Of a stretch of 64,000 bases of DNA, positions 1 to 7,697 are shown piece after piece; within the stretch, counting starts at the first letter, position 1, and each line of letters starts with the position of its first letter. The stretch is from an uncultured Hyphomicrobiaceae bacterium (GTDB taxonomy: Bacteria > Pseudomonadota > Alphaproteobacteria > Rhizobiales > Hyphomicrobiaceae). Position numbers and translations under genes: made by a program. Location: assembly GCA_905480435.1 (NCBI GenBank), contig CAJQQK010000102.1, forward strand, positions 1-64,000, given 5' to 3'. The notes under the pieces are model-generated. The model was not told where the DNA came from and did no database searches. It was given only the letters and a program-made list of their open reading frames with translations.

Positions 1-190
1 TGTCCTTGACGGCCGCGAGCACGACGGCAGGCTTGAACCGCGGCGGGGCGAGCACCAACATACTAATCCTGAGTAGCGCTTGATGTCATTGACAACTCTT
101 GGTGGCAAAAAATTACCCACTCAAAACGTCGGGGAGCCTTAACATTTCGCAAAGAGCATCGATAACGGTGGCTCGTAGCGCGAAGGAACG
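1..190. other. Window edge: possible 3' end of an upstream gene, unresolved
   Basis: No complete gene is visible. On the plus strand one frame stays open from base 3 to a TGA at 81-83 and would end in ILILSSA. On the minus strand an ATG at 61 could open a gene running off the edge (MLVLAPPRFKPAVV). Several frames have GC-rich third positions, so codon bias does not decide. The plus-strand terminator just downstream favours a plus-strand gene ending here. A 19-codon ORF overlaps that stop (83-142) but has no other support. Confidence 0.3.
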
Positions 191-220
191 GGGCGGTCAT
201 TGGGGCCGCCCTATTTTTTT
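191..220 (+). terminator. Rho-independent terminator
   Basis: GGGCGGTC pairs with GGCCGCCC (one G-T wobble) around a five-base loop, followed by TATTTTTTT. The T tract lies only on the plus-strand side, so it would end a plus-strand transcript arriving from the left edge. Confidence 0.7.
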
Positions 221-431
221 GAAAAAATTTTGAACTGCTTGAACCTTTTCCGAGTTGGCCGCGACTGATGAGTATAGGGCAGCAAAAAAAAGCCCCAAGC
301 TGCCCTCCTCGCGGAGCCTCCCGATCAGTCCTCCCCGTCCTCGAACGGGGGGCGCCCGAGGGACTATCAAAACCGACAAAGGCAAGCATCGCCTAAGGAC
401 AATAGAACACAAGATTTAAGGAAGCAGCATC
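221..431 (+). other. Structured leader/promoter region of the small secreted protein
   Basis: No gene is supported here; the two minus-strand ORFs in the track look like shadows. The stretch holds a perfect 8-bp inverted repeat AGGGCAGC/GCTGCCCT (276-283 and 299-306) whose loop contains an A8 run, and a 6-bp hairpin CCCCGT/ACGGGG (333-350). I could not identify convincing -35 and -10 boxes. It may be a folded 5' leader of the gene at 432. Confidence 0.35.
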
Positions 432-746
432 ATGAGTAAGTCAGCAACCGTTATCACCGCCACAATCGCTTTGAGTGCAATCGCAGCTACGGCTGCAGTC
501 GCAGGGCCGTCCGCCGCAGGCATGTCGGGCCTCCAACAATCCATGAAGTCAGCTGCTGGACAAAATGAGATCGTCCACAAAGTCGGTAAGAAGCATCGCA
601 AATTCTTAAAAGGGCTTGCTTTTGGCATTGGAGCTGCCGTCGTCATCGGAGCGAGCATCCGCCACGAGCGCATGTGCCGCCGCCTAAGCCGCCGCTGCTG
701 GAATGGCAGTAATAACGCTTGTTGGAAGTACGACAATCGCTGTTGA
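432..746 (+). CDS. Small secreted basic protein with Cys-rich C-terminus
   Basis: Unrecognised protein of 104 residues. Residues 1-25 form a typical Sec signal peptide (ATIALSAIAATAAVAGPSAA), so the mature protein is probably periplasmic or exported. A middle motif EIVHKVGKKHRK is followed by a glycine/alanine hydrophobic stretch (about 63-75) and a C-terminal tail rich in Arg and Cys (MCRRLSRRCW, then ACWKYDNRC). The start is supported by AAGGAAG about 7 bases upstream. The protein at 2129-2440 has the same plan and a matching EIVKVG..HR motif, so the two are probably distant paralogues. The four Cys suggest disulfides or metal binding. Function unknown. Confidence 0.7.
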   Translation: MSKSATVITATIALSAIAATAAVAGPSAAGMSGLQQSMKSAAGQNEIVHKVGKKHRKFLKGLAFGIGAAVVIGASIRHERMCRRLSRRCWNGSNNACWKYDNRC

Positions 747-832
747 GGCGAGCATAGAAATTCCCGAGGTTCCCTCCGGAAGCAGGCTGCGATGTCCAAG
801 TGACTCGCGGCCTGTGTTTTTGCGTTTGTGAT

Positions 833-880
833 CTGCTACCTGAAGGCTGCGAGCACGGACTTGCAATCTTCAGGTAGCAG
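833..880. repeat. 13-bp perfect inverted repeat (long hairpin)
   Basis: CTGCTACCTGAAG at 833-845 is exactly complemented by CTTCAGGTAGCAG at 868-880, with a 22-base loop. No T tract follows, so it is not a standard intrinsic terminator. It lies between the small secreted protein gene and the dehydrogenase gene. It could be an mRNA-stability hairpin, an operator or a remnant of a small mobile element. Confidence 0.75.
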
Positions 881-933
881 CGGTCATCATTCAGTCAGCC
901 GTTGTGAGGCTCGATTGGCGTTGAAAGGGAGGA

Positions 934-1953
934 ATGACATTGGCGAACCCGAAAGTGGTGCTGTGGCGCCCGATGTACGATCTGGCCGGACATGACATGT
1001 TGAAAGACGCAGGCGTGGATGTCGTGATTGTCGATACACCGAATGTCGATGAACTCAAGCAGGCGCTGCATGGTGCCCGTGCACTTTGGGTGCGCACACC
1101 GGAGCGCGTAACGGCGGAGGTGCTCGAAGCGGGTAAACATCTTGCAGTCGTTTCGACATCAGGCTTCGGCACCGACAACATCGACATCCCAGCTGCGACA
1201 GAGCGTGGAATATTGGTCGTCAATCATCTGGGGTTCGGTCGTATTCCGGTTTCCGAGCACTCAATTATGCTGATCCTGGCAGCCGCCAAGCGGCTCGTCT
1301 GGGGCGACAAGGCATATCGCGACGGCTCGGCATGGACACAACGATCCGGCAACAAATACTTTGAGCTTGATGGCAAAACGGTTGGCATCGTCGGGCTCGG
1401 CTATATCGGCTCTGAGCTTGCGCGCAAACTCAAGTATGGCTTTCGATGCAACGTGCTGGGTTATGACCCGCATGTCGATCCGCGCATTACCAACCTCGCG
1501 GATGTGACGGTTAAGTCAGACTTGTTTGAAATGCTGGCTGAGAGCGAAGTTCTGGTGTTGGTGCCTGAGCTGACGGATGAAACCCGGAATATGATTGGTG
1601 CCAAAGAATTGGCCACGCTGCCACCGGGTGCAATTGTGGTCAACACCGGGCGCGGCGCGGTGCTCGATCTTGACGCACTTATTGGCGCGCTTGATAGCGG
1701 CCATGTTGGCGCGGCGGGGCTTGATGTTGTCTATCCTGAACCGCTGCCAGATGATCACCCACTCCTTGCCCACGAAGGCGTGACGTTGTCGCCGCATATT
1801 GCGGGTGGGACAGTTGAGGCTTCAAGTGGATTGACGCAATCTGCGTTTGAGCAAATCACGACGGCGCTCAAAGGCGAATTCCCCAAATTTCCACTCAATC
1901 GTCTGGCTTGGGAGAGCGATAAGTCACGCAGGCCAGAAGACACGTTGCTCTGA
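934..1953 (+). CDS. D-2-hydroxyacid dehydrogenase (NAD-dependent)
   Basis: Reversible NAD(P)H-dependent reduction of a 2-oxoacid to a D-2-hydroxyacid, expected in the cytosol. The 339-residue length fits the family. The nucleotide-binding motif is GIVGLGYIGSE (about residues 150-160). The catalytic triad is visible as Arg in NTGRGAV, Glu in YPEPLP and His in SPHIAGGT. The substrate cannot be read; glyoxylate/hydroxypyruvate, phosphoglycerate-like and xenobiotic 2-oxoacids are all possible. The Shine-Dalgarno sequence GGGAGGA touches the annotated ATG, which is too close. An in-frame TTG at 940 lies about 7 bases downstream and may be the true start. The gene sits alone between two small secreted-protein genes. 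Confidence 0.85.
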   Translation: MTLANPKVVLWRPMYDLAGHDMLKDAGVDVVIVDTPNVDELKQALHGARALWVRTPERVTAEVLEAGKHLAVVSTSGFGTDNIDIPAATERGILVVNHLGFGRIPVSEHSIMLILAAAKRLVWGDKAYRDGSAWTQRSGNKYFELDGKTVGIVGLGYIGSELARKLKYGFRCNVLGYDPHVDPRITNLADVTVKSDLFEMLAESEVLVLVPELTDETRNMIGAKELATLPPGAIVVNTGRGAVLDLDALIGALDSGHVGAAGLDVVYPEPLPDDHPLLAHEGVTLSPHIAGGTVEASSGLTQSAFEQITTALKGEFPKFPLNRLAWESDKSRRPEDTLL

Positions 1954-2128
1954 CCTGAAAAGGCTAGGTTCAAAAAAAGTCTGAGAAAAAATTCCTTGTG
2001 TGTCCTGGTTCACAGCGGTGGGTCAGGAGATGGCGCATGTTGGGTTCATCGGCGGGCGGCAACAACGACCGCCGGCAAAAACAAACGAAACCAACCGAGC
2101 ACACGCTCACATACAAGGAATATCAACA

Positions 2129-2440
2129 ATGTTTAAGAAAACGATCATCTCCGCTTTTGCAGCCGTCGCTCTGATGGTTGGCATGCAGGCACCAGCATCC
2201 GCCGCTATGGGTGTTGCCAATCCAGCAGTTGCCCAGTCTGAAGCCGCATCGGAAATCGTCAAAGTCGGCGGGCGTCGTCATCGCGGTTCCCGGCATCGTG
2301 GTTCCCGCCGTCACGGTGGCTTCCGCCGCCATCGTTGGGGCCGGCATCACCGCTGGCATGGCCGTCACAATTGGGGCCGGCATTACTACTACCGCAACTG
2401 CCACTGGCACCACGGTCGTCGGTACTGCGGTTACCACTAA
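2129..2440 (+). CDS. Small secreted His/Arg/Gly-rich protein
   Basis: Unrecognised protein of 103 residues. The signal peptide is about residues 1-24 (MFKKTIISAFAAVALMVG, then APASAA). A short linker with SEIVKVGGRRHRG leads into a very basic low-complexity tail of Arg, His, Gly and Trp (RRHGGFRRHRWGRHHRWHG), ending in two Cys (NCHWHHGRRYCGYH). The track extends the ORF to 2000, but only the ATG at 2129 has a ribosome site (AAGGA) and begins with a signal peptide. The His/Trp/Cys tail could bind metal, heme or nucleic acid. It shares the EIV-KVG motif with the protein at 432-746. Function unknown. Confidence 0.7.
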   Translation: MFKKTIISAFAAVALMVGMQAPASAAMGVANPAVAQSEAASEIVKVGGRRHRGSRHRGSRRHGGFRRHRWGRHHRWHGRHNWGRHYYYRNCHWHHGRRYCGYH

Positions 2441-2469
2441 GTAGCCGTAGAATTTCAATCTAAAGTGAG

Positions 2470-2500
2470 CCCCGTCAACGCAAGTTGGCGGGGTTTCGTG
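2470..2500 (+). terminator. Rho-independent terminator
   Basis: CCCCGTCAAC pairs with GTTGGCGGGG (one G-T wobble) around the tetraloop GCAA, followed by TTTCGTGTT. It closes the small secreted-protein gene. Confidence 0.75.
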
Positions 2501-2630
2501 TTGTGCCGTGGCGCACGGAGTCGCGAACGCATGCTAGATTTTGATGGCGACAGGGAACTCATTGTTTGCGCGTAATGGGGGGATGGGCCAAAATCAGGGA
2601 CGCGACAACAGATCGAGAGGCACCCGAGAC

Positions 2631-3113
2631 ATGGCAACGGAAATCGAGTTCGAGGTCAACGGCGGGCGCCAGCGTGTCAAGGAAGACGGCGCGACGCCGT
2701 TGTTGTTGGCCTTGCGGAATAATTTGGAGCTGCGTGGCACACGGCACGGATGCGCGACCGGTAATTGCGGCGCCTGCGCGGTGTTGGTCGAGGGCCGTCC
2801 AGTGACCTCATGTAACACACCGGTTGAGGCGGTTGCCGGTCTCACCGTTGAGACCATTGAGGGATTTGAACGCGATGCAGTCGGTAAGGCATTGTTGGGG
2901 GCGTTCATGAATGAGCAGGCAGGCCAGTGCGGCTATTGTTTGGCTGGCATCTTGATCCGAGCCAAGGCCTTTTTGGTCAATACCAAATCACCATCGCGTG
3001 CGGATATCGCCGAGGCCTTGGATGATCATTTATGTCGGTGCGGGGCGCATCATCGAATACTAACCGCGATTGAGCGGGCGGCAAATGAACTGAGCGGGGG
3101 GCAAGCGGCATGA
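2631..3113 (+). CDS. [2Fe-2S] subunit of a molybdenum hydroxylase
   Basis: Small iron-sulfur subunit of a xanthine-dehydrogenase-family hydroxylase; it passes electrons from the molybdenum site. With the MATEIEF start it has 160 residues, normal for the family. The plant-type ferredoxin cluster motif is GCATGNCGACAVL followed by a fourth Cys (VTSC). The second cluster is CGYC plus CRC in the helical domain. The ORF track begins 30 codons earlier, but homology starts at MATEIEF and a GAGAGG lies about 10 bases upstream. The stop overlaps the ATG of the large subunit by 4 bases, so the two are translationally coupled. No FAD subunit is adjacent, as in two-subunit isoquinoline/nicotinate-type enzymes. 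Confidence 0.9.
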   Translation: MATEIEFEVNGGRQRVKEDGATPLLLALRNNLELRGTRHGCATGNCGACAVLVEGRPVTSCNTPVEAVAGLTVETIEGFERDAVGKALLGAFMNEQAGQCGYCLAGILIRAKAFLVNTKSPSRADIAEALDDHLCRCGAHHRILTAIERAANELSGGQAA

Positions 3114-5224
3114 GCGCACAAACAATTTCGCCAAGCCTCACCGACAATCCATTGTGCAGCGATTGGCTGACATTTGAGGCGGATGGTCGTGTCACGTTGA
3201 AAACCGGAAAAGTTGAAATCGGCCAGGGTATTTTGACCGCGTTGGTCCAGATTGCAGCCGACGAACTCGATATATCGCCGGACCGTTTCGATGTGATCTC
3301 GGGGCATACGGCACTCGGTCCCGTGGAGGCGGGCACATCAAGCTCACTTTCCATCGAAGTATCAGGCAAGGCCATTCGTCATGCGGCGTCGGCAGTGCGC
3401 AAGCTTCTGCTGACAGAGGCGGGCACGCTGCTGCAGGCAGAAATGTCAAACTTGAGCGTTGTTGATGGTGCCGTGCATGTGGGTGGTCGCGACAGTTCGT
3501 TGACGCTGTCGTCGCTCGCATCGAGTGTTGATCTCGGCCAGTCTGTTATGGAGTTTGCCAGCCCCAAGCAACCCGGTGAACGGCGCTTGGTCGGCACGTC
3601 GATGCCGCGGATTGATTTGCTGCATAAGGCGGTGGGTGAGCATTTCATTCAAAACATCGCACTGCCCGGCATGCGGCATGGTCGCATTGTGCAGCCGCCA
3701 TCTGGTGTACGCCGTTTGGTGACGTTCGATGAGGCAGCGCTAGCCTCCAAGTTTCCCGATGTCACAATCGTGCGAAATGGATCAATTGTCGGTGTGATTG
3801 CTGAGACTGAAGCAGTAGTCATCAAGGCTATTGAGTTAGCGGCGAAGCTTGTCACGTGGAATGAACCAGAACCGCCGCCCAAGAATATCTTTGGCACACT
3901 TAGGGCGCTCGACAATGCTCCTGAAGTTACTGCCGATAAGGGCGATGTTGCGGCCGTCACTGGCAAGAAAATCTCGCTGACGGTGACCAAGCCTTACATC
4001 GCCCACGCTTCGATCGCGCCATCGTGTGCCATCGCGACATGGACTGCCTCTGACAAAATCGAAGTGCTGAGTCATACGCAGTCACCGCATGGGCTTGCTG
4101 ATGGTCTCGGTGTCGTTTTTGGGCTCGACGGGATGAATGACATCACGGTTATCCATAAGCCGGGGGCTGGCACCTATGGTCATAGCGGCCAGGATGATGC
4201 TGCACTTGATGCTGTGTTGTTGGCGAAATCCGTACCGGGCGTACCTGTTCGCGTGCTCTGGTCGCGCGCGGATGATTTTCAGTCGTCGCCGGCTGGTTGC
4301 GCAATGGTGGTTCACGCCGAAGGTGTTCTGGGTGACGATGGCCGCATTGCGTCGATTTCGATGGAATCGTTGAGCCAACCGCATGCCCAGCGGCCAGGGC
4401 GTGGCGGCTTTGCTGAGATGACTAACGCAGCTCTGCTCGATCCGCCATTACCGGTCACGCCGGTATCCGCTGATGTGCCGCCCGCACGAGGTGGCGGGGC
4501 TGATCGCAATGCGACACCGCTCTATGCAATTCCGAATGTGCACGTGCAGAAACGTATCCTCCAGAAGTGGCCGGTTCGGACGTCCGCGCTACGTGGCCTT
4601 GGTGGCTATGCCAATCTCTACGCGCTGGAAGGGCTGATGGATGAGTTGGCGGAAGCAGCAGGACAATGCCCGGTCGCGTTTCGGGTGGCCCACCTGGAAG
4701 ACAAGCGCGCTGCCTACCTCATTGAGCGTGTCGCTGAAATGGCGGGGTGGCCGGGTCCGAGCGGAGAAGGCGAGGCAATCGGCGTCGCGGTCTCGCAATA
4801 TAAGAACAAGAGCGCTTATTCAGCGGTTGCGGTGCGCGTGCGTCTTGACGAGGAAGTGCGTCTTCTCAATGTCTATGCGGCTGTCGACAGCGGCGAGGCG
4901 GTCAATCCAGATGGTATCCGCAATCAGATTGAGGGCAGTATCATTCAAGCGGCGAGTTGGACACTGAAGGAAGCGCTGGCCATTGACGGTGATCGGATTG
5001 CGACGGATGGCTGGGACGCGTATCCGATCCTAAAGTTTTCAGAGATACCCGAGATTGAGGTTGAGTTAGTTGACCGGCCAGAACTGCCTTCGCTTGGCGT
5101 CGGTGAAACGGCGGTCGGTACGACGGGCGCTGCGATTGGAAATGCGGTCAAGCGCGCGATTGGCTTGCGGTTGCTCGATCTGCCGTTGACACGCGATGCA
5201 ATCCAAGCGGCTATAAACAAATAG
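3110..5224 (+). CDS. Molybdopterin-binding subunit of a two-subunit molybdenum hydroxylase
   Basis: Catalytic subunit predicted to hydroxylate an aromatic N-heterocycle or aldehyde using water. The 704-residue protein matches the IorB/nicotinate-dehydrogenase-like branch. An early VEIGQGILTALVQIAADELD motif is followed by molybdopterin-contact regions (RALGGYANLYALEGLMDELA) and a C-terminal GVGETAVGTTGAAIGN containing the Glu expected at the active site. It forms an ATGA overlap with the 2Fe-2S subunit. I see no Tat motif and no fused cytochrome, so the electron acceptor is unknown. The substrate is not deducible; HyuA/HyuB downstream hint at a ring-bearing amide or lactam pathway, which is inference. 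Confidence 0.85.
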   Translation: MSAQTISPSLTDNPLCSDWLTFEADGRVTLKTGKVEIGQGILTALVQIAADELDISPDRFDVISGHTALGPVEAGTSSSLSIEVSGKAIRHAASAVRKLLLTEAGTLLQAEMSNLSVVDGAVHVGGRDSSLTLSSLASSVDLGQSVMEFASPKQPGERRLVGTSMPRIDLLHKAVGEHFIQNIALPGMRHGRIVQPPSGVRRLVTFDEAALASKFPDVTIVRNGSIVGVIAETEAVVIKAIELAAKLVTWNEPEPPPKNIFGTLRALDNAPEVTADKGDVAAVTGKKISLTVTKPYIAHASIAPSCAIATWTASDKIEVLSHTQSPHGLADGLGVVFGLDGMNDITVIHKPGAGTYGHSGQDDAALDAVLLAKSVPGVPVRVLWSRADDFQSSPAGCAMVVHAEGVLGDDGRIASISMESLSQPHAQRPGRGGFAEMTNAALLDPPLPVTPVSADVPPARGGGADRNATPLYAIPNVHVQKRILQKWPVRTSALRGLGGYANLYALEGLMDELAEAAGQCPVAFRVAHLEDKRAAYLIERVAEMAGWPGPSGEGEAIGVAVSQYKNKSAYSAVAVRVRLDEEVRLLNVYAAVDSGEAVNPDGIRNQIEGSIIQAASWTLKEALAIDGDRIATDGWDAYPILKFSEIPEIEVELVDRPELPSLGVGETAVGTTGAAIGNAVKRAIGLRLLDLPLTRDAIQAAINK

Positions 5225-5227
5225 GGT

Positions 5228-5288
5228 CAAGGGACGACGTCCCTTGTCAGAGAGTTTGAGGGACGAAGTCCTTCAAGTTGCGTAGCAA
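5228..5288. repeat. Array of three small hairpins (GGGAC-N3-GTCCC type)
   Basis: Three consecutive palindromes fill the gap after the molybdenum hydroxylase: CAAGGGAC-gac-GTCCCTTG (5228-5246), TTGAGGGAC-gaa-GTCCTTCAA (5256-5276) and TTGC-gta-GCAA (5278-5288). All have three-base loops. There is no T tract, so ordinary termination is unlikely. A related but larger array lies at 60755-60844. Confidence 0.65.
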
Positions 5289-5301
5289 GTAGAGGCTGAT
5301 C

Positions 5302-5571
5302 ATGTGCCGTAACATCAAGACGTTGTACAATTTTTCACCACCCGCAAGCGAGGAAGAAATTCGTGCCGCGTCGCTTCAATTTGTTCGCAAATTGAGTGGC
5401 TTCACTGCGCCCTCCAAGTCCAACCAAGCTGCATTCGACCGTGCTGTCGATCAAGTTGCTGATGTCGCCCATGAACTGCTCAGTGCGTTGGTGACAAAGG
5501 CGCCGCCGCGTGACTGTGATATCGAGGCGGAAAAGGCGCGCATGGCACAGCGTTTTGGCACGACTTCTTAG
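5302..5571 (+). CDS. DUF2277 family protein
   Basis: Protein of 89 residues beginning MCRNIKTLYNF, the hallmark start of DUF2277, followed by EEEIRAASLQFVRKLSGF and a C-terminal PPRDCDIEAEKARM. It is a small, probably helical cytosolic protein with no known function. GAGG with a six-base spacer supports the ATG. It lies between the molybdenum hydroxylase and hyuA and may be co-transcribed with them, although the hairpin array upstream could separate it. Confidence 0.85.
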   Translation: MCRNIKTLYNFSPPASEEEIRAASLQFVRKLSGFTAPSKSNQAAFDRAVDQVADVAHELLSALVTKAPPRDCDIEAEKARMAQRFGTTS

Positions 5572-5589
5572 AGCTAAGGAACACACAGT

Positions 5590-7695
5590 ATGGCTTGGCG
5601 CATTGGCGTGGATATCGGGGGCACGTTCACGGACGTTGCCTTGGTTGAGGAAGGTTCCGGTCGGATCGGCGTTGCCAAGGTGCCAACCACGCCTGACGAT
5701 TTTGGCCGTGGCGTGCTTGATGGTTTGAAGTCAGTTATGGCGAAGTATGACATCGCGGCAGGTGATGTTGGTTTGCTCGCGCATGCGACGACGATTGTGA
5801 CGAACGCGATCCTCGAAGAAAAAGGCGCGCCGGCAGCTCTGATTATGAGCCGCGGTTTTCGAGATATACTTGAACTGCGTCGGTCGTCGCGTCCGGACCT
5901 TTATGATTTGTTCCAGGATGGTCCACATATTCTGATCCCGCGCCGTAACCGGATGGAGATTACCGAGCGCGTCGGTGCGGACGGCAGCGTCGTGACGCCG
6001 CTGGCGGAAACTGAGATCGAAGGCTTGATTGCCGCCATCAAAGAGCGCGAGGTGCAATCAATCGCTGTCTCGTTGATGTTCAGCTTCCTCAATTCTGAGC
6101 ATGAAAAGAAACTGGGCGCGGCGCTGCGCAAGGCGTTTCCTGATCTGCCGGTTTATCTCTCGTCAGAAGTGCTGCCGGAAATTCGCGAGTTTGAGCGCAC
6201 GAGCACGACGGCGGTCTGCGCCTATGTCGGACCGATCCTGGCGTCGTATCTGGCGCGGCTGGAAGAAACCCTTCGCGATCTTGGATTGCCGCCGCTTTAC
6301 GTCATGGGATCGAACGGTGGCGTGTTCGAAGCAGCCGAAGGCGTATCGATGCCCGCGATGGCGGTCGAGTCCGGCCCGGCTGCCGGCGTTGTTGCCACGA
6401 GCCTGATCGCGAACCAGACGGGCAAGCGCGATATTCTGTCGTTCGATATGGGCGGCACGACGGCGAAGGCGAGCCTCATCCGCGATGGCAAATACGAGAC
6501 GACGCCGGAATACGAGGTCGGCGGCGGTGCCAGTGGCAATCGTTGGATGAACGGCACCGGTCATCCCATCCGGGTGCCGGTGATTGATCTCGCTGAAGTT
6601 TCTGCTGGTGGCGGTTCGATTGCGTGGGTGGATCGTGCAGGCTCACTGCGGGTTGGGCCCGCCAGCGCCGGCGCGACACCCGGGCCGGCGTGTTACCAAC
6701 GTGGCGGCACTGAGCCGACGGTGACGGATTGCAACTTGCTACTTGGCTATCTTGACCAGAAGTCATTGCTCGGCGGGGATCTGGAAATCAGTCTCGAAGC
6801 GGCGGAGACTGCCATCAACGAGAAGCTCGCCAAACCGCTCGGCGTTGACGTCCGCTCAGCGGCTGCAGCTGTTATCGATGTGGTGAACCACTCGATGGCG
6901 GAAGCGCTCAAGATTGTATCCGTCCAACGTGGTTATGATCCGCGCGAGTTTGTGCTTTCGGCGTTTGGTGGAGCAGGACCATTGCATGCCATTGCGCTTG
7001 CCGACGAGCTTGCGATGGACGAAGTGCTGTGCCCACCGATTCCGGGAGCGTTCTCGGCGCTGGGGCTGGTTGGCACCGACCTCAAACGCGATTACGTACG
7101 CACGTTTTTCCAAACGACCGACAAGGCTGATCCAGTTGCGCTGGAGGCCGCGTATAGCGAACTGCAAGCGTTTGGCGAAGCAATGCTTGAGCGCGCTGGC
7201 GTTCCAGCAGAGCGGCGACGTTTCGAGCGCTCGATTGATGCGCGCTATGTCCGCCAATCGTATGAATTGAGCGTGCCGGTTGGTGCGCCTCCGTTCAATG
7301 CGGCGACACTTGATGAAATCGCGGTGAGTTTCCACGAGCGTCACCGACAGACGTATGGTCACGACAATAATTCCGAGCCGGTGCAGATCGTGAATGTGCG
7401 GCTTGCGGCAATTGGAGAGATTCCGTCGCTTCGCATTGGCGACCAAACGGGAGTTGCAGGTAGCGATCCGATCAAGTCACGCCGTGGATTGTGGTTCCGT
7501 GAGGGTGGCGCTGTCGACGCCAATATCCTTGATCGCGCAACGATGCCGGCTGGTTATACGGTGACCGGCCCGGCTGTGATTGAATCGTTGGAGTCGACCA
7601 TTCTGGTCCGTCCTGGTTGGCAGGCTGCAATGGACGCCGACGGTTTTATCATCATAACACGAGCCGGCGCGGTAACGCGGGGTATAGAGGCATGA
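5590..7695 (+). CDS. hyuA: Hydantoinase/oxoprolinase family protein, HyuA-like subunit
   Basis: ATP-using subunit of a two-part amidohydrolase or carboxylase of the N-methylhydantoinase / 5-oxoprolinase / acetophenone-carboxylase family. The 701 residues are the usual length. The N-terminal nucleotide-binding motif GVDIGGTFTDVAL and the later FDMGGTTAK and FGGAGPLHA motifs match the acetate/sugar-kinase-like fold of the family. It lies 18 bases after DUF2277, and its TGA sits at the start of hyuB. The natural substrate (a hydantoin, lactam or ketone) cannot be told from sequence. Confidence 0.9.
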   Translation: MAWRIGVDIGGTFTDVALVEEGSGRIGVAKVPTTPDDFGRGVLDGLKSVMAKYDIAAGDVGLLAHATTIVTNAILEEKGAPAALIMSRGFRDILELRRSSRPDLYDLFQDGPHILIPRRNRMEITERVGADGSVVTPLAETEIEGLIAAIKEREVQSIAVSLMFSFLNSEHEKKLGAALRKAFPDLPVYLSSEVLPEIREFERTSTTAVCAYVGPILASYLARLEETLRDLGLPPLYVMGSNGGVFEAAEGVSMPAMAVESGPAAGVVATSLIANQTGKRDILSFDMGGTTAKASLIRDGKYETTPEYEVGGGASGNRWMNGTGHPIRVPVIDLAEVSAGGGSIAWVDRAGSLRVGPASAGATPGPACYQRGGTEPTVTDCNLLLGYLDQKSLLGGDLEISLEAAETAINEKLAKPLGVDVRSAAAAVIDVVNHSMAEALKIVSVQRGYDPREFVLSAFGGAGPLHAIALADELAMDEVLCPPIPGAFSALGLVGTDLKRDYVRTFFQTTDKADPVALEAAYSELQAFGEAMLERAGVPAERRRFERSIDARYVRQSYELSVPVGAPPFNAATLDEIAVSFHERHRQTYGHDNNSEPVQIVNVRLAAIGEIPSLRIGDQTGVAGSDPIKSRRGLWFREGGAVDANILDRATMPAGYTVTGPAVIESLESTILVRPGWQAAMDADGFIIITRAGAVTRGIEA

Positions 7696-7697
7696 CC

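Noticed and set aside
63-412. Minus-strand ORFs of 108 and 71 residues at the left edge
   Set aside because: They overlap a plus-strand terminator and a hairpin-rich leader, are basic low-complexity translations, and lack ribosome sites or family features.
416-799. 127-residue minus-strand ORF over the small secreted protein
   Set aside because: Antisense shadow; the plus-strand frame has a clean signal peptide and ribosome site.
2123-2458. Antisense and alternative-frame ORFs over the His/Arg-rich secreted protein
   Set aside because: They arise from the repetitive GC-rich codons; only the frame at 2129 has a signal peptide and Shine-Dalgarno sequence.
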